From Paractinoplanes toevensis (GTDB lineage: Bacteria > Actinomycetota > Actinomycetes > Mycobacteriales > Micromonosporaceae): 64,000 nucleotides of DNA. The position numbers were made by a program, and so were the translations under genes. Shown here in pieces: positions 34,500-43,370 of this stretch (the stretch's first letter is position 1; every line of letters starts with the position of its first letter). The stretch lies in the NCBI RefSeq assembly GCF_018332695.1, contig NZ_BOQN01000011.1, positions 62,001 to 126,000 of the forward strand, read 5' to 3'. The notes below the pieces were generated by a model. That model was not told the origin of the DNA. It searched no databases and saw only the letters and a list, made by a program, of their open reading frames with translations.

Positions 34500-37159
34500 C
34501 CGCCCGGCACCGGCTTTCGCTTCACTGGCCCAGCGTTCGTGGCCGTGCCCGTGCCGACTTCGGTCCGCTTCTGCTGGTCGCCGCCGTCGTCCTGCTCATC
34601 ACGCTGCTCGCCGCGGCCGTGCCGCCGCTGATGCGGTCCACCGCCGACGAGGCCGCCCGGGAGGCGATCCGCCGGGCCGGGCCGGACGCCGCCGTGCAGG
34701 CCGAAGCCCGCTGGGAGGACGACTACGGGCCGAACGGCGGACGGGTCCGCCGCCCCTTGCTCGCCGCCGACGTCAACGACCTCCGCACCCGCGCCGAGGC
34801 GGCTCTCGACCCCGACCTGCGGGCCATCCTGCGGCCCCCGGTCACCACCGCCACCAGCGTCACCCTCGCGGTCACCGACGGCAGCGTCCAGCGGCACTTC
34901 CAGGTCGACTACCTGCAGAACGCCGGCGGCGGCCCGGCCGTCACCTGGGTCGCCGGGCACGCCCCGGCCGGCACCGCGGACGGTCCCGTCGAGACTCCGC
35001 TCAACGGCCCGAAGTGGGAGGTGCAGGTCGGGCTCTCCGAGGCCGAGGCGGCCACCATGAAGCTGCGCCCCGGCGATCACGTCCCGGTCCAGGACGAGCT
35101 GCGGACCCCGTACAACGTGCTGGTCAGCGGCATCTTCCGGCCGGTCGACCCGAACGATCCGGCCTGGCGGACGATCCCGTGGCTGCTGCAGCCGTCGGCC
35201 GGACTGGACGGCGCCGGCACCACCCGGTTCGGCGGGCTCATGACCGCCGAGTCGCTGCCCGACGGCCGGCTCGCGTTCCTGCAGGACCAGCTGCGGCGTA
35301 CGGTCTGGTTCGCCGCCGACCCCGACCGGATCACCTGGGAATCGGCCCAGCAGCTCGCCGCCACCGCCGCCGCGCTCAAGGCCACCTCGGCATCCTCCGG
35401 CGAACGCGACGACTCACTCAAGTGGGACACCGGGCTCGACCGGGTGCTGCGCGAGGTCCGCGACCAGGTCGACGCCGCCTACGCGCAGGCGTCCGTGCTG
35501 CTCATCGCCGTCCTGGCCGGAGCGGTGCTGGTGCTGCTGCTGGCGGCCGACCTGCTGGCCCGCCGGCGCGACGCGGCCCTCACCGCCGCCCGGCAGCGCG
35601 GCGCCGGCCTGCCCAGCCTCGCGGCCGAACTGCTGATCGAATCGGCCGCGGTGACGCTGCCCGCCGCCGCGCTCGGCCTGCTGCTGGCCTACCTGGTGGC
35701 CGGGGGAGCCGCGCTGCCCTGGGCCACGCCGGTGGTGGTGTGCGCGCTGCTCGCCGGCCCCGGGTTCGGCCTCGTCGCCGCGGCCCGCGCCACCCGCGAC
35801 CGGCGGGCACCCGCCAACCGTGCCGCACGCCGCCGGCAGCAGCGCCTCGAACAGCTGCGCCGGGCCGCGATCGACGTGGCCGTCCTGGCCGCGGCCGCCG
35901 GCGCGATCGTCGCCCTCCGGCAGCGCGGCATCACCGCCGGATCGGACACCGCCCTGCCGGCCAGTGCACCCACGCTCGGCGCCGTCGCCGGCGCGCTCCT
36001 GCTGCTGCGGCTGATGCCGGCCGGCACCGGCCTCGCCCTGCGACAGTCGCTGCGCTCACGCCGCCCCCTGGCCGTCTTCGGGGCCGCCCGGGCCGCGGCG
36101 ACGGCCGGCCGGGTGCTGCCACTGCTCGTGCTGACCGCCACCACCACGCTGGCCGGGTTCGCGGTCACCCTCGACGTCACCACGTCCCGCGGCATGGCCG
36201 ACGGCGCCCGGCAGACGGTCGGCGCCGACGCCCGCCTCGACGTCGGCCCCGACGACCTCGACACCACCGCGCAGCTCGCCGCCCGGATCGCCGCCGCGCC
36301 CGGCGTCACCCACGCGGTCCCCGCGCAGGTGGTCGGCGCCGTGCGGGTGATCGCCGACAGCACCGCGTTCACCCCCACCCTGGTGATCGTCGACACCGCC
36401 GCGTTCCGCCAGCTCCAGCCGTCCGTCACGCCGGTATCCGGCCTGCGTGCCCTGGTCCGCTCGGCCGACGGCGGCCTCCGCCCCGGCCTGACCATGCGGT
36501 TGCGCCTCGGCGACGACACCCAGCCCGTCGAACTCACCGCCGTCGGCACCGCCCCCGCGATCGGCAGCGCCACCGACGTGATCGTGGTGGACGCCTCGGC
36601 CGGCCTGCCGTACACCCCCAACACCGTGTGGGCCACCGGCCCCGGCGCCGCCGCCGCGATCAACGCCGCCGCCACCGGCGGGCACGCCCTGATCCGCGCC
36701 GACGTGCTCACCGACCGCCGGTCCGCGCCCCTGAACGCCGGCCTGGCCGCCCTGAACTGGGCCGTCGCCGGGACGCTGCTGGCGCTGGGCCTGCTCGGGT
36801 TCGCGCTGAGCGCCGCGGCGAGCGCACCCGCCCGCTGGGAAACGCTGGCCCGGCTGCGCACCCTCGGCCTGCGCCCGCGCGACACCCACCGGGTCGCGGC
36901 CGGCGAACTGCTGCCGCCGGTGCTCGCGGCGGCGATCTGCGGCCCCTTGCTCGCGCTGCTCCTGGTCCGGCTGACGTTCGGGCCGCTGGCCCTGCACACG
37001 CTCACCGGCCAGACCGCCGACCCCGGCACGGTCGTGCCGTGGTGGCTGTTCGGCGTGACGGCGATAGTGCTGCTCGGCACGCTGGTCGCGGTCGTGGCCG
37101 CCGAGGCCGTCGTGCGCCGCCGCCAAGGCCTGGGCGAGGTGCTGCGAGCCGGCTCCTGA
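34496..37159 (+). CDS. FtsX-like ABC permease (887 residues)
   Basis: Last gene of the ABC operon; ATG 34496 overlaps the previous stop. The protein opens MTARHRLSLHWPSVRGRARADF with a helix at about 24-42 and a periplasmic-type domain. Central helices follow from about residue 330 (ASVLLIAVLAGAVLVLLLAADLLA), then a second external domain. The C-terminal helices include AVAGTLLALGLLGFALSAAAS, and the coupling loop is LARLRTLGLRPRDTHRVAAGELLPP. It pairs with the 1042-residue permease as the other half of the translocator. Longer open frames that run into it from upstream belong to other genes. Confidence 0.85.
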   Translation: MTARHRLSLHWPSVRGRARADFGPLLLVAAVVLLITLLAAAVPPLMRSTADEAAREAIRRAGPDAAVQAEARWEDDYGPNGGRVRRPLLAADVNDLRTRAEAALDPDLRAILRPPVTTATSVTLAVTDGSVQRHFQVDYLQNAGGGPAVTWVAGHAPAGTADGPVETPLNGPKWEVQVGLSEAEAATMKLRPGDHVPVQDELRTPYNVLVSGIFRPVDPNDPAWRTIPWLLQPSAGLDGAGTTRFGGLMTAESLPDGRLAFLQDQLRRTVWFAADPDRITWESAQQLAATAAALKATSASSGERDDSLKWDTGLDRVLREVRDQVDAAYAQASVLLIAVLAGAVLVLLLAADLLARRRDAALTAARQRGAGLPSLAAELLIESAAVTLPAAALGLLLAYLVAGGAALPWATPVVVCALLAGPGFGLVAAARATRDRRAPANRAARRRQQRLEQLRRAAIDVAVLAAAAGAIVALRQRGITAGSDTALPASAPTLGAVAGALLLLRLMPAGTGLALRQSLRSRRPLAVFGAARAAATAGRVLPLLVLTATTTLAGFAVTLDVTTSRGMADGARQTVGADARLDVGPDDLDTTAQLAARIAAAPGVTHAVPAQVVGAVRVIADSTAFTPTLVIVDTAAFRQLQPSVTPVSGLRALVRSADGGLRPGLTMRLRLGDDTQPVELTAVGTAPAIGSATDVIVVDASAGLPYTPNTVWATGPGAAAAINAAATGGHALIRADVLTDRRSAPLNAGLAALNWAVAGTLLALGLLGFALSAAASAPARWETLARLRTLGLRPRDTHRVAAGELLPPVLAAAICGPLLALLLVRLTFGPLALHTLTGQTADPGTVVPWWLFGVTAIVLLGTLVAVVAAEAVVRRRQGLGEVLRAGS

Positions 37160-37174
37160 CGCCCGCGCCGCGCC

Positions 37175-37219
37175 GTGCCGTCCGCGCCGCTGTGCCGTCC
37201 GCGCCGTGCCGTCCCCGCC
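37175..37219. repeat. Short GC-rich tandem repeat
   Basis: GTGCCGTCCGCGCC occurs at 37175-37188 and 37192-37205, and with one change at 37206-37219. Probably slippage-prone non-coding DNA. Confidence 0.6.
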
Positions 37220-37343
37220 GCGCCGCGCCGTCCGCATAGTGGTCCTGAGTCTCGGATCCTGGGCCGGCGTCCCGCAGTGCGGCACCTCGTCCTACCGCGT
37301 GGGCACTGCTTCCACATCTCGGGCGGCATCCGCGCCAAGCGCC

Positions 37344-37436
37344 ATGACATGTCGTATATATCCGCCGCAGATGGCTCGGCACATCTCGATCTTGTCGAGT
37401 TTCCGTGCGGACAGGGCAGCAGATCCACAAGATCTG
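37344..37436 (+). repeat. Dispersed palindromic repeat, copy 2
   Basis: Starts ATGACATGTCGTATATA and ends CCACAAGATCTG. It aligns over 93 bases without gaps to the reverse complement of 20404-20496, with 69 identities. GATCTTGT (37388-37395) pairs with ACAAGATC (37427-37434). The most conserved parts are the two ends and the central CCGTGCGGAC. Confidence 0.75.
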
Positions 37437-37622
37437 GGCTGGGCGGCGGGGCGGGTGCTGTGGTCGGCAGCGAAACCTGGATTGGTGACGGTGCGAGAGT
37501 CGGCGCTACGCCGATCAGCCCCAGGGCCGAACCGCTTGGCGGCTTATTCGGTAAATGTTCGACCCGGGGCGGTCGTTCGGTGGCGGCGCCTTGCGTTCGC
37601 TGCTGCGCGGGCGCGCGGGGAG

Positions 37623-38279
37623 CTACGCCGGGCCGCCCAGCTGGTCTATTGAGCGTAGGGCCTCTATGACGCTGGCGATGTGTTCGCGCATCGACTCCTC
37701 GGCCACCTTCGGGTCGCCGTCGCGGATTGCCGCGATTATTCGTTCGTGCTGGGGCAGTGATGTCTGCGGGCGGCCCGGCAGCAGTGACAGCACGAACTGG
37801 TGGCGCACCAACTGGCCGCGCAGCGTGCCGACGATGCGGTCGGCCGTGTGGTGCCCGGCGATCTCGCGGATCAGGGCGTGCAGCCGGGAGTTGAGGTCGC
37901 TGTAGCGGCGGTACTCGCCGGCTTCTACCGCTCGGCGCATCAGCAGGCCGATCTCGTCGAGCTCGGACGCCTGCTCGGGCTCGACCCGCTCGGCCGCCCT
38001 CGCCGCGATCAGGCCCTCGACCACCATGCGGACCTCGGTGATCTCGACCGCCTCGTCGAGGGACACCTTGCGGACCTGGGCGCCCCGGTTGCGTTGCACC
38101 TCGACCAGGCCGTCGGCGGACAGGTCGGTCAGCGCCGAGCGCACGTTGAACCGGCTCGCCCCGAACCTGGTCATCAGCTGCGCCTCGACCAGCCGCTCGC
38201 CGGGCAGGAACTCGCCCCGCAGAATCGCCTCGCGGAGCGCGTCACTCACATGCCGACGGTCACCGTCGCGCTCAGCCAT
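37623..38279 (-). CDS. GntR-family regulator, FadR/FCD subfamily
   Basis: A 218-residue regulator. The winged HTH (residues about 10-72) reads VSDALREAILRGEFLPGERL and LMTRFGASRFNVRSALTDLSADGLV. The C-terminal helical FCD domain shows metal-ligand-type residues: N/H in LNSRLHALIREIAGH, His in LPQHERIIAAI and His in MREHIASVIEAL; the usual Asp of the first motif is Asn. FCD regulators sense carboxylic acids or sugars acids. It lies just after the siderophore ABC genes on the same strand, with a perfect inverted repeat in the gap, but a role in iron uptake is not shown. Confidence 0.88.
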   Translation of the reverse strand: MAERDGDRRHVSDALREAILRGEFLPGERLVEAQLMTRFGASRFNVRSALTDLSADGLVEVQRNRGAQVRKVSLDEAVEITEVRMVVEGLIAARAAERVEPEQASELDEIGLLMRRAVEAGEYRRYSDLNSRLHALIREIAGHHTADRIVGTLRGQLVRHQFVLSLLPGRPQTSLPQHERIIAAIRDGDPKVAEESMREHIASVIEALRSIDQLGGPA

Positions 38280-38293
38280 CGATTTTCGTCGTC

Positions 38294-38317
38294 CCTGTGC
38301 TCGTTGGTCCGCACAGG
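38294..38317. promoter_or_regulatory. Inverted repeat upstream of the GntR gene
   Basis: CCTGTGC (38294-38300) and GCACAGG (38311-38317) are perfect arms with a 10-base spacer, between the ABC ATPase stop and the GntR start. It could be a GntR autoregulatory site or the terminator hairpin of the siderophore uptake operon; there is no T-tract. Confidence 0.45.
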
Positions 38318-38321
38318 ATAC

Positions 38322-39200
38322 TCAACCCTCGCGAGGGAGCGGCACTACCAGGGGCGTCCCGGTGGCCGGGTCGGGCACCACCAGAGCGGACAGCCCGAAC
38401 ACGTCGGCCAGCAGCTCCACCGTGAAGACCTCGGCGGGCCGGCCCTGCGCCACGATCTTCCCGTCCCGCATGGCCACGACGTGGTCGGCGTAGCGGGCGG
38501 CCAGGTTGAGGTCGTGCAGCACCATCACGATGGTTCGGCTGCGTTCCCGGTGCAGCCGGCGGATCAGCTCCAGGACGTCGATCTGGTGGGCCAGGTCCAG
38601 GTAGGTGGTGGGCTCGTCGAGCAGCAGCACCTCGGTGCCCTGGGCCAGGGCCATCGAGATCCAGGCGCGTTGCCGCTGGCCGCCGGAGAGTTCCTCGACC
38701 GCCCGGTCGGCGAGGTCGCGCATGTCGGTCCACTCGAGGGCTTCGCCGACGATCTCCTGGTCGGCCGGGGACCACTGCCGGAACCACGTCTGGTGCGGGT
38801 GCCGCCCCCGCATGACCAGGTCGGCGACGGTGAGCCCGTCCGGCGCGACCGGCGCCTGCGGCAGCATCCCGATGATCCGGGCGACCTCCCGGGTCGGCAT
38901 CCGGTCGATCCGCTGCCCGTCCAGCAGCACCTCGCCGTCGCGCGGTTTGAGCAGTCGCCCGAGCGCCCGCAGCAGCGTCGACTTCCCGCACCCGTTGGGC
39001 CCGACCACGGCGGTGACGACCCCGTGCGGAATGTCCAGGTCGAGCCCGTCGACGACGATCGCCTCGCCGTAGCCGAGCCGAAGCCCACGCGCTTGCAGCC
39101 GGGTCCCGGTCGCGCCCTCAACCGCCGTCCCGGCCGCTGTGCCGGGCTCTGCGCTGGTGCCGGGGGACGGTGGGGTGCGGAGATCCTCGGATGAGGTCAT
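38322..39200 (-). CDS. Fe3+-siderophore ABC transporter ATPase (FecE/FepC type)
   Basis: A 292-residue ATPase. After an unusual 30-residue Ser/Thr/Pro/Glu-rich leader, the fold shows Walker [14 protein letters not shown]-loop [15 protein letters not shown], signature [18 protein letters not shown], Walker [17 protein letters not shown] and H-loop [13 protein letters not shown], the exact style of iron-siderophore importers. ATG 39200 overlaps the stop of the upstream permease (ATGA). Together with two FecCD permeases and the binding lipoprotein encoded divergently it forms a complete importer, likely for the product of the adjacent NRPS. Confidence 0.92.
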   Translation of the reverse strand: MTSSEDLRTPPSPGTSAEPGTAAGTAVEGATGTRLQARGLRLGYGEAIVVDGLDLDIPHGVVTAVVGPNGCGKSTLLRALGRLLKPRDGEVLLDGQRIDRMPTREVARIIGMLPQAPVAPDGLTVADLVMRGRHPHQTWFRQWSPADQEIVGEALEWTDMRDLADRAVEELSGGQRQRAWISMALAQGTEVLLLDEPTTYLDLAHQIDVLELIRRLHRERSRTIVMVLHDLNLAARYADHVVAMRDGKIVAQGRPAEVFTVELLADVFGLSALVVPDPATGTPLVVPLPREG

Positions 39201-40249
39201 GTCGTCCTCCGGTTGGTGCGGACCAGTAGCCAGAGCAGGTAGGGGGCGCCGACGATGGCGGTGACCAGGCCGACCGGCAGTTCGCGGCCGGGCAGGGCGG
39301 TGCGGGCCACCAGGTCGGCGCCGGAGACCAGCAGTGCGCCGAGGACGGCCGAGACCACCAGCGGCGGCCGGGAGCCGCCGCACAACCGCAGCGCGATCTG
39401 CGGGACTACGAACGCGACGAACTCGATCGGGCCGGCGGCGGAGACCGCCGCGGCCGCGAGGGCTACGGCGGTCAGGACGACCGCCGCTTGGGCCAATTGC
39501 AGCCGTACGCCGAGAGCCCGCGCCACGTCGTCCTCGAACTGCAGCGCCTGCAGGGTGAACGCGGTGGCCACGGCCAGGGGCAGCAGCACCACCAGAGCCG
39601 TCGACAGCGGTCGCACCTGGTCCCAGTCGGCGCCGGCCACCGAGCCGTTGAGCCAGATGGTGGCCCGGGTGGCGTCGATGATCTCGGCGCGGACCAGGAA
39701 CCAGTTGACGCCGCCGATGGCGATCTCGCCGACGCCGATGCCGATGAGGACGAGCCGGTAGCCGTCCACGCCGCGCCGCCAGGCGAGCACGTAGACGATG
39801 GTGGCCGTGATCAGTCCGCCGGCTAGGGCGGCGAGCGGCACCCCGATGACCGAGCTGCCGCCGAGCACGATGACGGCGACGGCGCCGAGCGAGGCGCCGT
39901 TGGTGACCCCGAGGACGTCGGGGCTGGCGAGCGGGTTGCGGGCGAAGGTCTGGGTGAGCGCCCCGGAGACGGCCAGCGCCGCGCCGACCAGCAGGGCCGC
40001 GAGAATGCGGGGCAGCCGCAGGTCGAGCACGATCAGCTTCTGCGCCGCGGTGCCGCCGCCGAGCAGCGTGTCCACGACGTCGCCGGGCGGAATGGTGAAG
40101 CTGCCATGGCTGATGCTGAACACCGCGACCGCGGCGGTCGCGACCAGCCCGGCCAGTCCGACCACGACGGACCGCACGGAGACGGTCCCACCGATCGGCC
40201 CGGCGGCCACCGGCCGCCGGCCCGGCGGCCGGACAAGGGTCGCGGTCAT
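39197..40249 (-). CDS. Iron-siderophore ABC permease, FecCD family (second)
   Basis: A 350-residue permease with about ten membrane helices. Family hallmarks include [48 protein letters not shown] and [20 protein letters not shown]. It lies 34 bases after the first permease gene and is coupled to the ATPase gene by a four-base overlap. Different FecCD proteins in one operon normally form a heterodimeric channel. Confidence 0.92.
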   Translation of the reverse strand: MTATLVRPPGRRPVAAGPIGGTVSVRSVVVGLAGLVATAAVAVFSISHGSFTIPPGDVVDTLLGGGTAAQKLIVLDLRLPRILAALLVGAALAVSGALTQTFARNPLASPDVLGVTNGASLGAVAVIVLGGSSVIGVPLAALAGGLITATIVYVLAWRRGVDGYRLVLIGIGVGEIAIGGVNWFLVRAEIIDATRATIWLNGSVAGADWDQVRPLSTALVVLLPLAVATAFTLQALQFEDDVARALGVRLQLAQAAVVLTAVALAAAAVSAAGPIEFVAFVVPQIALRLCGGSRPPLVVSAVLGALLVSGADLVARTALPGRELPVGLVTAIVGAPYLLWLLVRTNRRTT

Positions 40250-40283
40250 GGCTGTGCCTCCGATCGCGGGGGCGGGGTGGGGG

Positions 40284-41318
40284 TCACAGCTTCACCACGC
40301 CGGCGCGGCGGCGGACCAGGAGGATGAAGAACGGGGCGCCGACCGCGGCCAGGACGATGCCGGTCTGCAGTTCGGCCGGGCGGACCACCAGTCGGCCGAT
40401 GACGTCGGCCACCAGCAACGTGGCCGCGCCGGCCAGGGCCGAGCAGGGGATCAGCCAGCGGTGGTCGGGGCCGGTCAGGGCGCGGGCCGCGTGCGGGACG
40501 ATCAGGCCGAGGAAGGCGATCGGGCCGCAGGCCGCGGTGGCGGCGCCGGCCAGCAGGACCACCGCGGTGACGCCGACCGTGCGGGCGGCCAGGACCCGTT
40601 GGCCCAGGGCTCGGGCCACGTCGTCACCCAGGCCGAGGGCGTTCAGGGCGGGGGCGTTGGCCAGGGCCAGGATCAGGCCGGCGGCGATGAACGGGGCCAC
40701 CTCGACGGCCACCTCGGTGCCCCGGCCGGAGAGGGAGCCGACCACCCAGAAGCGGAAGACGTTGAGGCTGGCGTCGTCGGAGATCAGCATCGACTGGGTG
40801 AACGAGCTGAGCAGCGCGCTGATCGCCATGCCGGCCAGGGCCAGGGTGACCGGGGTGGGGCCGCCGCGGCGGCCGGCCGCGATGCTGAAGACGGCCAGGC
40901 TGGCCAGCAGCGCGCCGGCGAAGGCGAACCAGATGTAGCCGGTCAGCCCGGTCACGCCGAACTGGATGGCGATCACCACCGCGAACGACGCGCCGGCCGA
41001 GATGCCGAGCAGGCCGGGGTCGGCGAGCGGGTTGCGGGTGTGGCCCTGCATCAGGGCGCCGGCCGCGCCGAGCGCCAGTCCGATCAGGAGGCCCAGGACG
41101 GTGCGGGGGAGACGAAGATCTCGCACGATGGCGGTGGCCGGCGAGCCCGGGTCGGGGGCGATCACCGCGTGCCAGATTTCGGCCGGACTCAATGTCTGCG
41201 CGCCCAGCGCGAGGCTCAGCACGAAGGCCAGGAAAACCGCGACCACCAGGGCGATCAAGGCCCCCATGCGGTTGCGGGTGACCGGTGCCCGACGGGCCGG
41301 CCGGACGGTGGCCACCAT
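40284..41318 (-). CDS. Iron-siderophore ABC permease, FecCD family (first)
   Basis: A 344-residue permease preceded by AAGGAAAAAG. Hallmarks: LRLPRTVLGLLIGLALGAAGALMQGHTRNPLADPGLLGISAGASFAV and GPIAFLGLIVPHAARALTG. It is the first gene of the minus-strand uptake operon, whose promoter region holds an iron box 35 bases upstream of this start, so expression should rise when iron is scarce. Confidence 0.92.
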   Translation of the reverse strand: MVATVRPARRAPVTRNRMGALIALVVAVFLAFVLSLALGAQTLSPAEIWHAVIAPDPGSPATAIVRDLRLPRTVLGLLIGLALGAAGALMQGHTRNPLADPGLLGISAGASFAVVIAIQFGVTGLTGYIWFAFAGALLASLAVFSIAAGRRGGPTPVTLALAGMAISALLSSFTQSMLISDDASLNVFRFWVVGSLSGRGTEVAVEVAPFIAAGLILALANAPALNALGLGDDVARALGQRVLAARTVGVTAVVLLAGAATAACGPIAFLGLIVPHAARALTGPDHRWLIPCSALAGAATLLVADVIGRLVVRPAELQTGIVLAAVGAPFFILLVRRRAGVVKL

Positions 41319-41352
41319 CTTTTTCCTTCCGATCCATTGCCTGAGTCCTATG

Positions 41353-41371
41353 GAAGGTTAGCCTTACCAAA
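41353..41371 (-). promoter_or_regulatory. Iron box for the permease operon
   Basis: Read on the minus strand, TTTGGTAAGGCTAACCTTC matches the IdeR/DmdR consensus TTAGGTTAGGCTAACCTAA at 15 of 19 positions by eye. It lies 35 bases upstream of the first FecCD start at 41318. Confidence 0.75.
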
Positions 41372-41408
41372 ACTCGGACCCTGCCTTGCCTTCGAATCGC
41401 GGCGTCGC

Positions 41409-41427
41409 TTAGCTTAGCCTCACCTAA
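41409..41427 (+). promoter_or_regulatory. Iron box for the binding-protein operon
   Basis: TTAGCTTAGCCTCACCTAA matches the IdeR/DmdR consensus at 16 of 19 positions by eye. It lies 22 bases upstream of ATG 41450 and would repress the binding protein and acyltransferase genes when iron is plentiful. Confidence 0.8.
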
Positions 41428-41449
41428 CTTTGCGATCGTGAGGTCCTAT

Positions 41450-42472
41450 ATGTCCTTCCCCTTGTCCGCCACGCGCCGCGCTCTCGCGGCCGGACTCGCC
41501 CTCGCGGCCGGGCTCACCGCCCTCAGCGGCTGCGGCGGCGACGACAGTGACGACACGGCGGCGCCGGGCTCCTCGACGGCGGCCGCGGCCAGCTACCCGG
41601 TCACGCTGACCCACAAGCTCGGCACCGCCGAGGTCAAGGCCGCTCCGCAGCGGATCGTGGCTCTGTCCGACGCCGACCTCGACGCCCTGCTGATGCTCGG
41701 CGTGCAGCCGGTCGGCGTGGCCGAGTCGTCCGGCCCGGACGGCGTCACCGAGTGGGCCAAGCCGCTGCTGACCAGCAAGCCGACCGTGCTGACCGCGGGC
41801 GACACCGGCTTCGACGTGGAGAAGATCGCAGCCCTCGCGCCCGACCTGATCCTGGCCGGCGGTGACTACTACATCGACGACGAGTACGCCAAGCTGTCGA
41901 AGCTGGCGCCGACCACGGCGTACGAGACGACCGGGGCCTTTGAAGATCCTTGGCAGACGACGCTGAAGCAGGTCGCCAAGGCGGTCGGGCAGGACGCCAA
42001 GGCCACCGAGGTCATCGCCGACGTCGAAGGCAAGATCGCCAAGGCCAAGGCCGACTTCCCGGAGCTGGCCGGCAAGGAGTTCACGCTCAGCCAGATGTGG
42101 GAGGCCGGCTCGATCGGCGTGCTGCGCTCCGACAAGGACGCGGGCGTGAAGATGCTCAACGACTTCGGCATGAAGCTCGCGCCGGCCGTCGCCGGGCTGA
42201 AGGGCGACGAGTTCGCCGTGCAGCTGAGCCTGGAGAAGGTCGCCGTGCTCGACGCCAACGTGACGCTGATCTATTACGCCGAGCCGTCGCTGCAGCCCAC
42301 CCTCGAGGGCAACGCGCTGTTCAAGGGCCTGGCGAGTGTCAAGCGTGGCTCCTACAAGGCGCTGACCGCCCCGCAGTTCTCGGCGCTGCGCACCCCGACC
42401 CCGCTGTCGGTGCAGTACATCATCGCCAACGTCCTTCCGGTGATCTCCACCGCGGCCAAGGCGGCCTCCTGA
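41450..42472 (+). CDS. Iron-siderophore-binding lipoprotein (FecB/FepB type)
   Basis: A 340-residue lipoprotein. ATG 41450 is chosen because GAGG sits six bases upstream; GTG 41438 in the same frame would lack a site. The signal peptide MSFPLSATRRALAAGLALAAG ends in the lipobox LSGC, so the mature Cys is lipidated and the protein sits outside the membrane. The Peripla_BP_2 fold begins PQRIVALSDADLDALLMLGVQPVGV and continues LAPDLILAGGDYYIDDEYAKLSKLAPT. It should capture the ferric siderophore for the divergently encoded FecCD importer. The next gene starts directly after its stop. Confidence 0.92.
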   Translation: MSFPLSATRRALAAGLALAAGLTALSGCGGDDSDDTAAPGSSTAAAASYPVTLTHKLGTAEVKAAPQRIVALSDADLDALLMLGVQPVGVAESSGPDGVTEWAKPLLTSKPTVLTAGDTGFDVEKIAALAPDLILAGGDYYIDDEYAKLSKLAPTTAYETTGAFEDPWQTTLKQVAKAVGQDAKATEVIADVEGKIAKAKADFPELAGKEFTLSQMWEAGSIGVLRSDKDAGVKMLNDFGMKLAPAVAGLKGDEFAVQLSLEKVAVLDANVTLIYYAEPSLQPTLEGNALFKGLASVKRGSYKALTAPQFSALRTPTPLSVQYIIANVLPVISTAAKAAS

Positions 42473-43087
42473 GTGTCCACGCGTGAGGTGACGGCAGGTC
42501 TCGCCGCGGCGGTCGTCGCGGCGGGGCCTCCGCCCGTGCCCAGGCTCGATCCGCCATGGGGCATCCGGGTGCTCGGCGAGCCGGACGCGCCGCTGGTGAG
42601 CCGATGGATGAACGAGCCGCACGTCGAGCTGTTCTGGGAGCAGGCGTGGCCGCCGGAACGGTGGGCGGAGGCCATCGCCGAGCAGCTCGCCGGGGACTAC
42701 TCGCGGCCGTGCCTGGTGTCCTACGAGGGGTCACCGCTGGCCTACGTCGAGATCTACCGGACGCCGCGGGACGTGGTGGGCCTGCAGTACGACGCCGAAC
42801 CGTTCGACCTCGGCATCCACCTGGCGATCGGGGCGCGCGAGAGCACCGGGCGCGGCCTGGGCCGGCGGCTCGTGCGGGCGGTCGCGGAGGGACTTTTCGC
42901 GGCGGATCACCGCGTACGCAAGGTGGTGGCTGATCCCGACGAGCGGCACCTGATCGCCCGGCGCATGTTCGCAGCGGCCGGTTTTGAATTTCGCGGCATA
43001 CGCGATCTTGGTCACAAGCACGCTGCCCTGCATTTTTACGAAATTTCACCCGACAGGCGAGAAGCCGCCTTTACGGGCACGAAATAA
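42473..43087 (+). CDS. Siderophore-type N-acyltransferase (GNAT, IucB/AlcB/MbtK-like)
   Basis: A 204-residue GNAT enzyme from GTG 42473, which abuts the lipoprotein stop. The segment VSRWMNEPHVELFWEQAWPPERW, then YVEIYRTPRDVVG, DLGIHLAIGARESTGRGLGRRLVRAV and KVVADPDERHLIARRMFAAAGF, is the signature of the siderophore acetyl/acyl/formyltransferase group that acts on N-hydroxylated lysine or ornithine, or similar amines. It therefore suggests that one residue of the product is turned into a hydroxamate, or that a side-chain amine is acylated. The partner N-hydroxylase is not in the window. Confidence 0.82.
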   Translation: MSTREVTAGLAAAVVAAGPPPVPRLDPPWGIRVLGEPDAPLVSRWMNEPHVELFWEQAWPPERWAEAIAEQLAGDYSRPCLVSYEGSPLAYVEIYRTPRDVVGLQYDAEPFDLGIHLAIGARESTGRGLGRRLVRAVAEGLFAADHRVRKVVADPDERHLIARRMFAAAGFEFRGIRDLGHKHAALHFYEISPDRREAAFTGTK

Positions 43088-43106
43088 TCAGGTAAGCCTT
43101 ACCTAA
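43088..43106 (+). promoter_or_regulatory. Iron box for the NRPS operon
   Basis: TCAGGTAAGCCTTACCTAA starts right after the acyltransferase stop and contains the perfect dyad AGGTAAG-C-CTTACCT. It matches the IdeR/DmdR consensus at 15 of 19 positions by eye and lies 30 bases upstream of the aryl carrier protein gene, giving the biosynthetic operon its own iron control. Confidence 0.78.
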
Positions 43107-43136
43107 CAAGAGCGAGCGACCGAAGGAATGCCCCAC

Positions 43137-43370
43137 ATGACCGCACCCCTGAGCCTCGAACGTCTGCGCAGCGACGTCGCCGAGGTGCTGGCCGAGGAGC
43201 CGGGCAGCTTCGCCGACGACGAAAACCTCATCGATCGTGGCCTCGACTCGATCCGGCTGATGACCCTCGCCACCCAATGGCGGGAGGCCGGTTTCGAGGC
43301 CGGCTACCTCGACCTGGCCCAGGAGCCGACGGTCGCCGCCTGGTGGAACCTGCTGGAGGGGAAGCGTTGA
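43137..43370 (+). CDS. Free-standing aryl carrier protein (ArCP)
   Basis: A 77-residue carrier protein. ATG 43137 lies nine bases after GAAGGA; ATG 43128 is too close to that site. The phosphopantetheine motif is LIDRGLDSIRLMTLATQW, with Ser near residue 39 as the attachment site, and the end [14 protein letters not shown] matches the C-terminal aryl carrier domain of EntB/DhbB/VibB-type proteins, here without the isochorismatase half. It should hold a benzoate-type starter such as 2,3-dihydroxybenzoate or salicylate as a thioester. The stop overlaps the halogenase start. Confidence 0.85.
   Translation: MTAPLSLERLRSDVAEVLAEEPGSFADDENLIDRGLDSIRLMTLATQWREAGFEAGYLDLAQEPTVAAWWNLLEGKR

Larger units (their letters stand above)
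37160..37622. other. Gene-free stretch after the ABC operon
   Basis: No supportable gene in 463 bases. It holds a short GC tandem repeat directly after the permease stop and the second copy of the dispersed palindromic repeat. Both flanking genes run toward it. I see no clear rho-independent terminator other than the repeat's own stem-loop. Confidence 0.6.
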
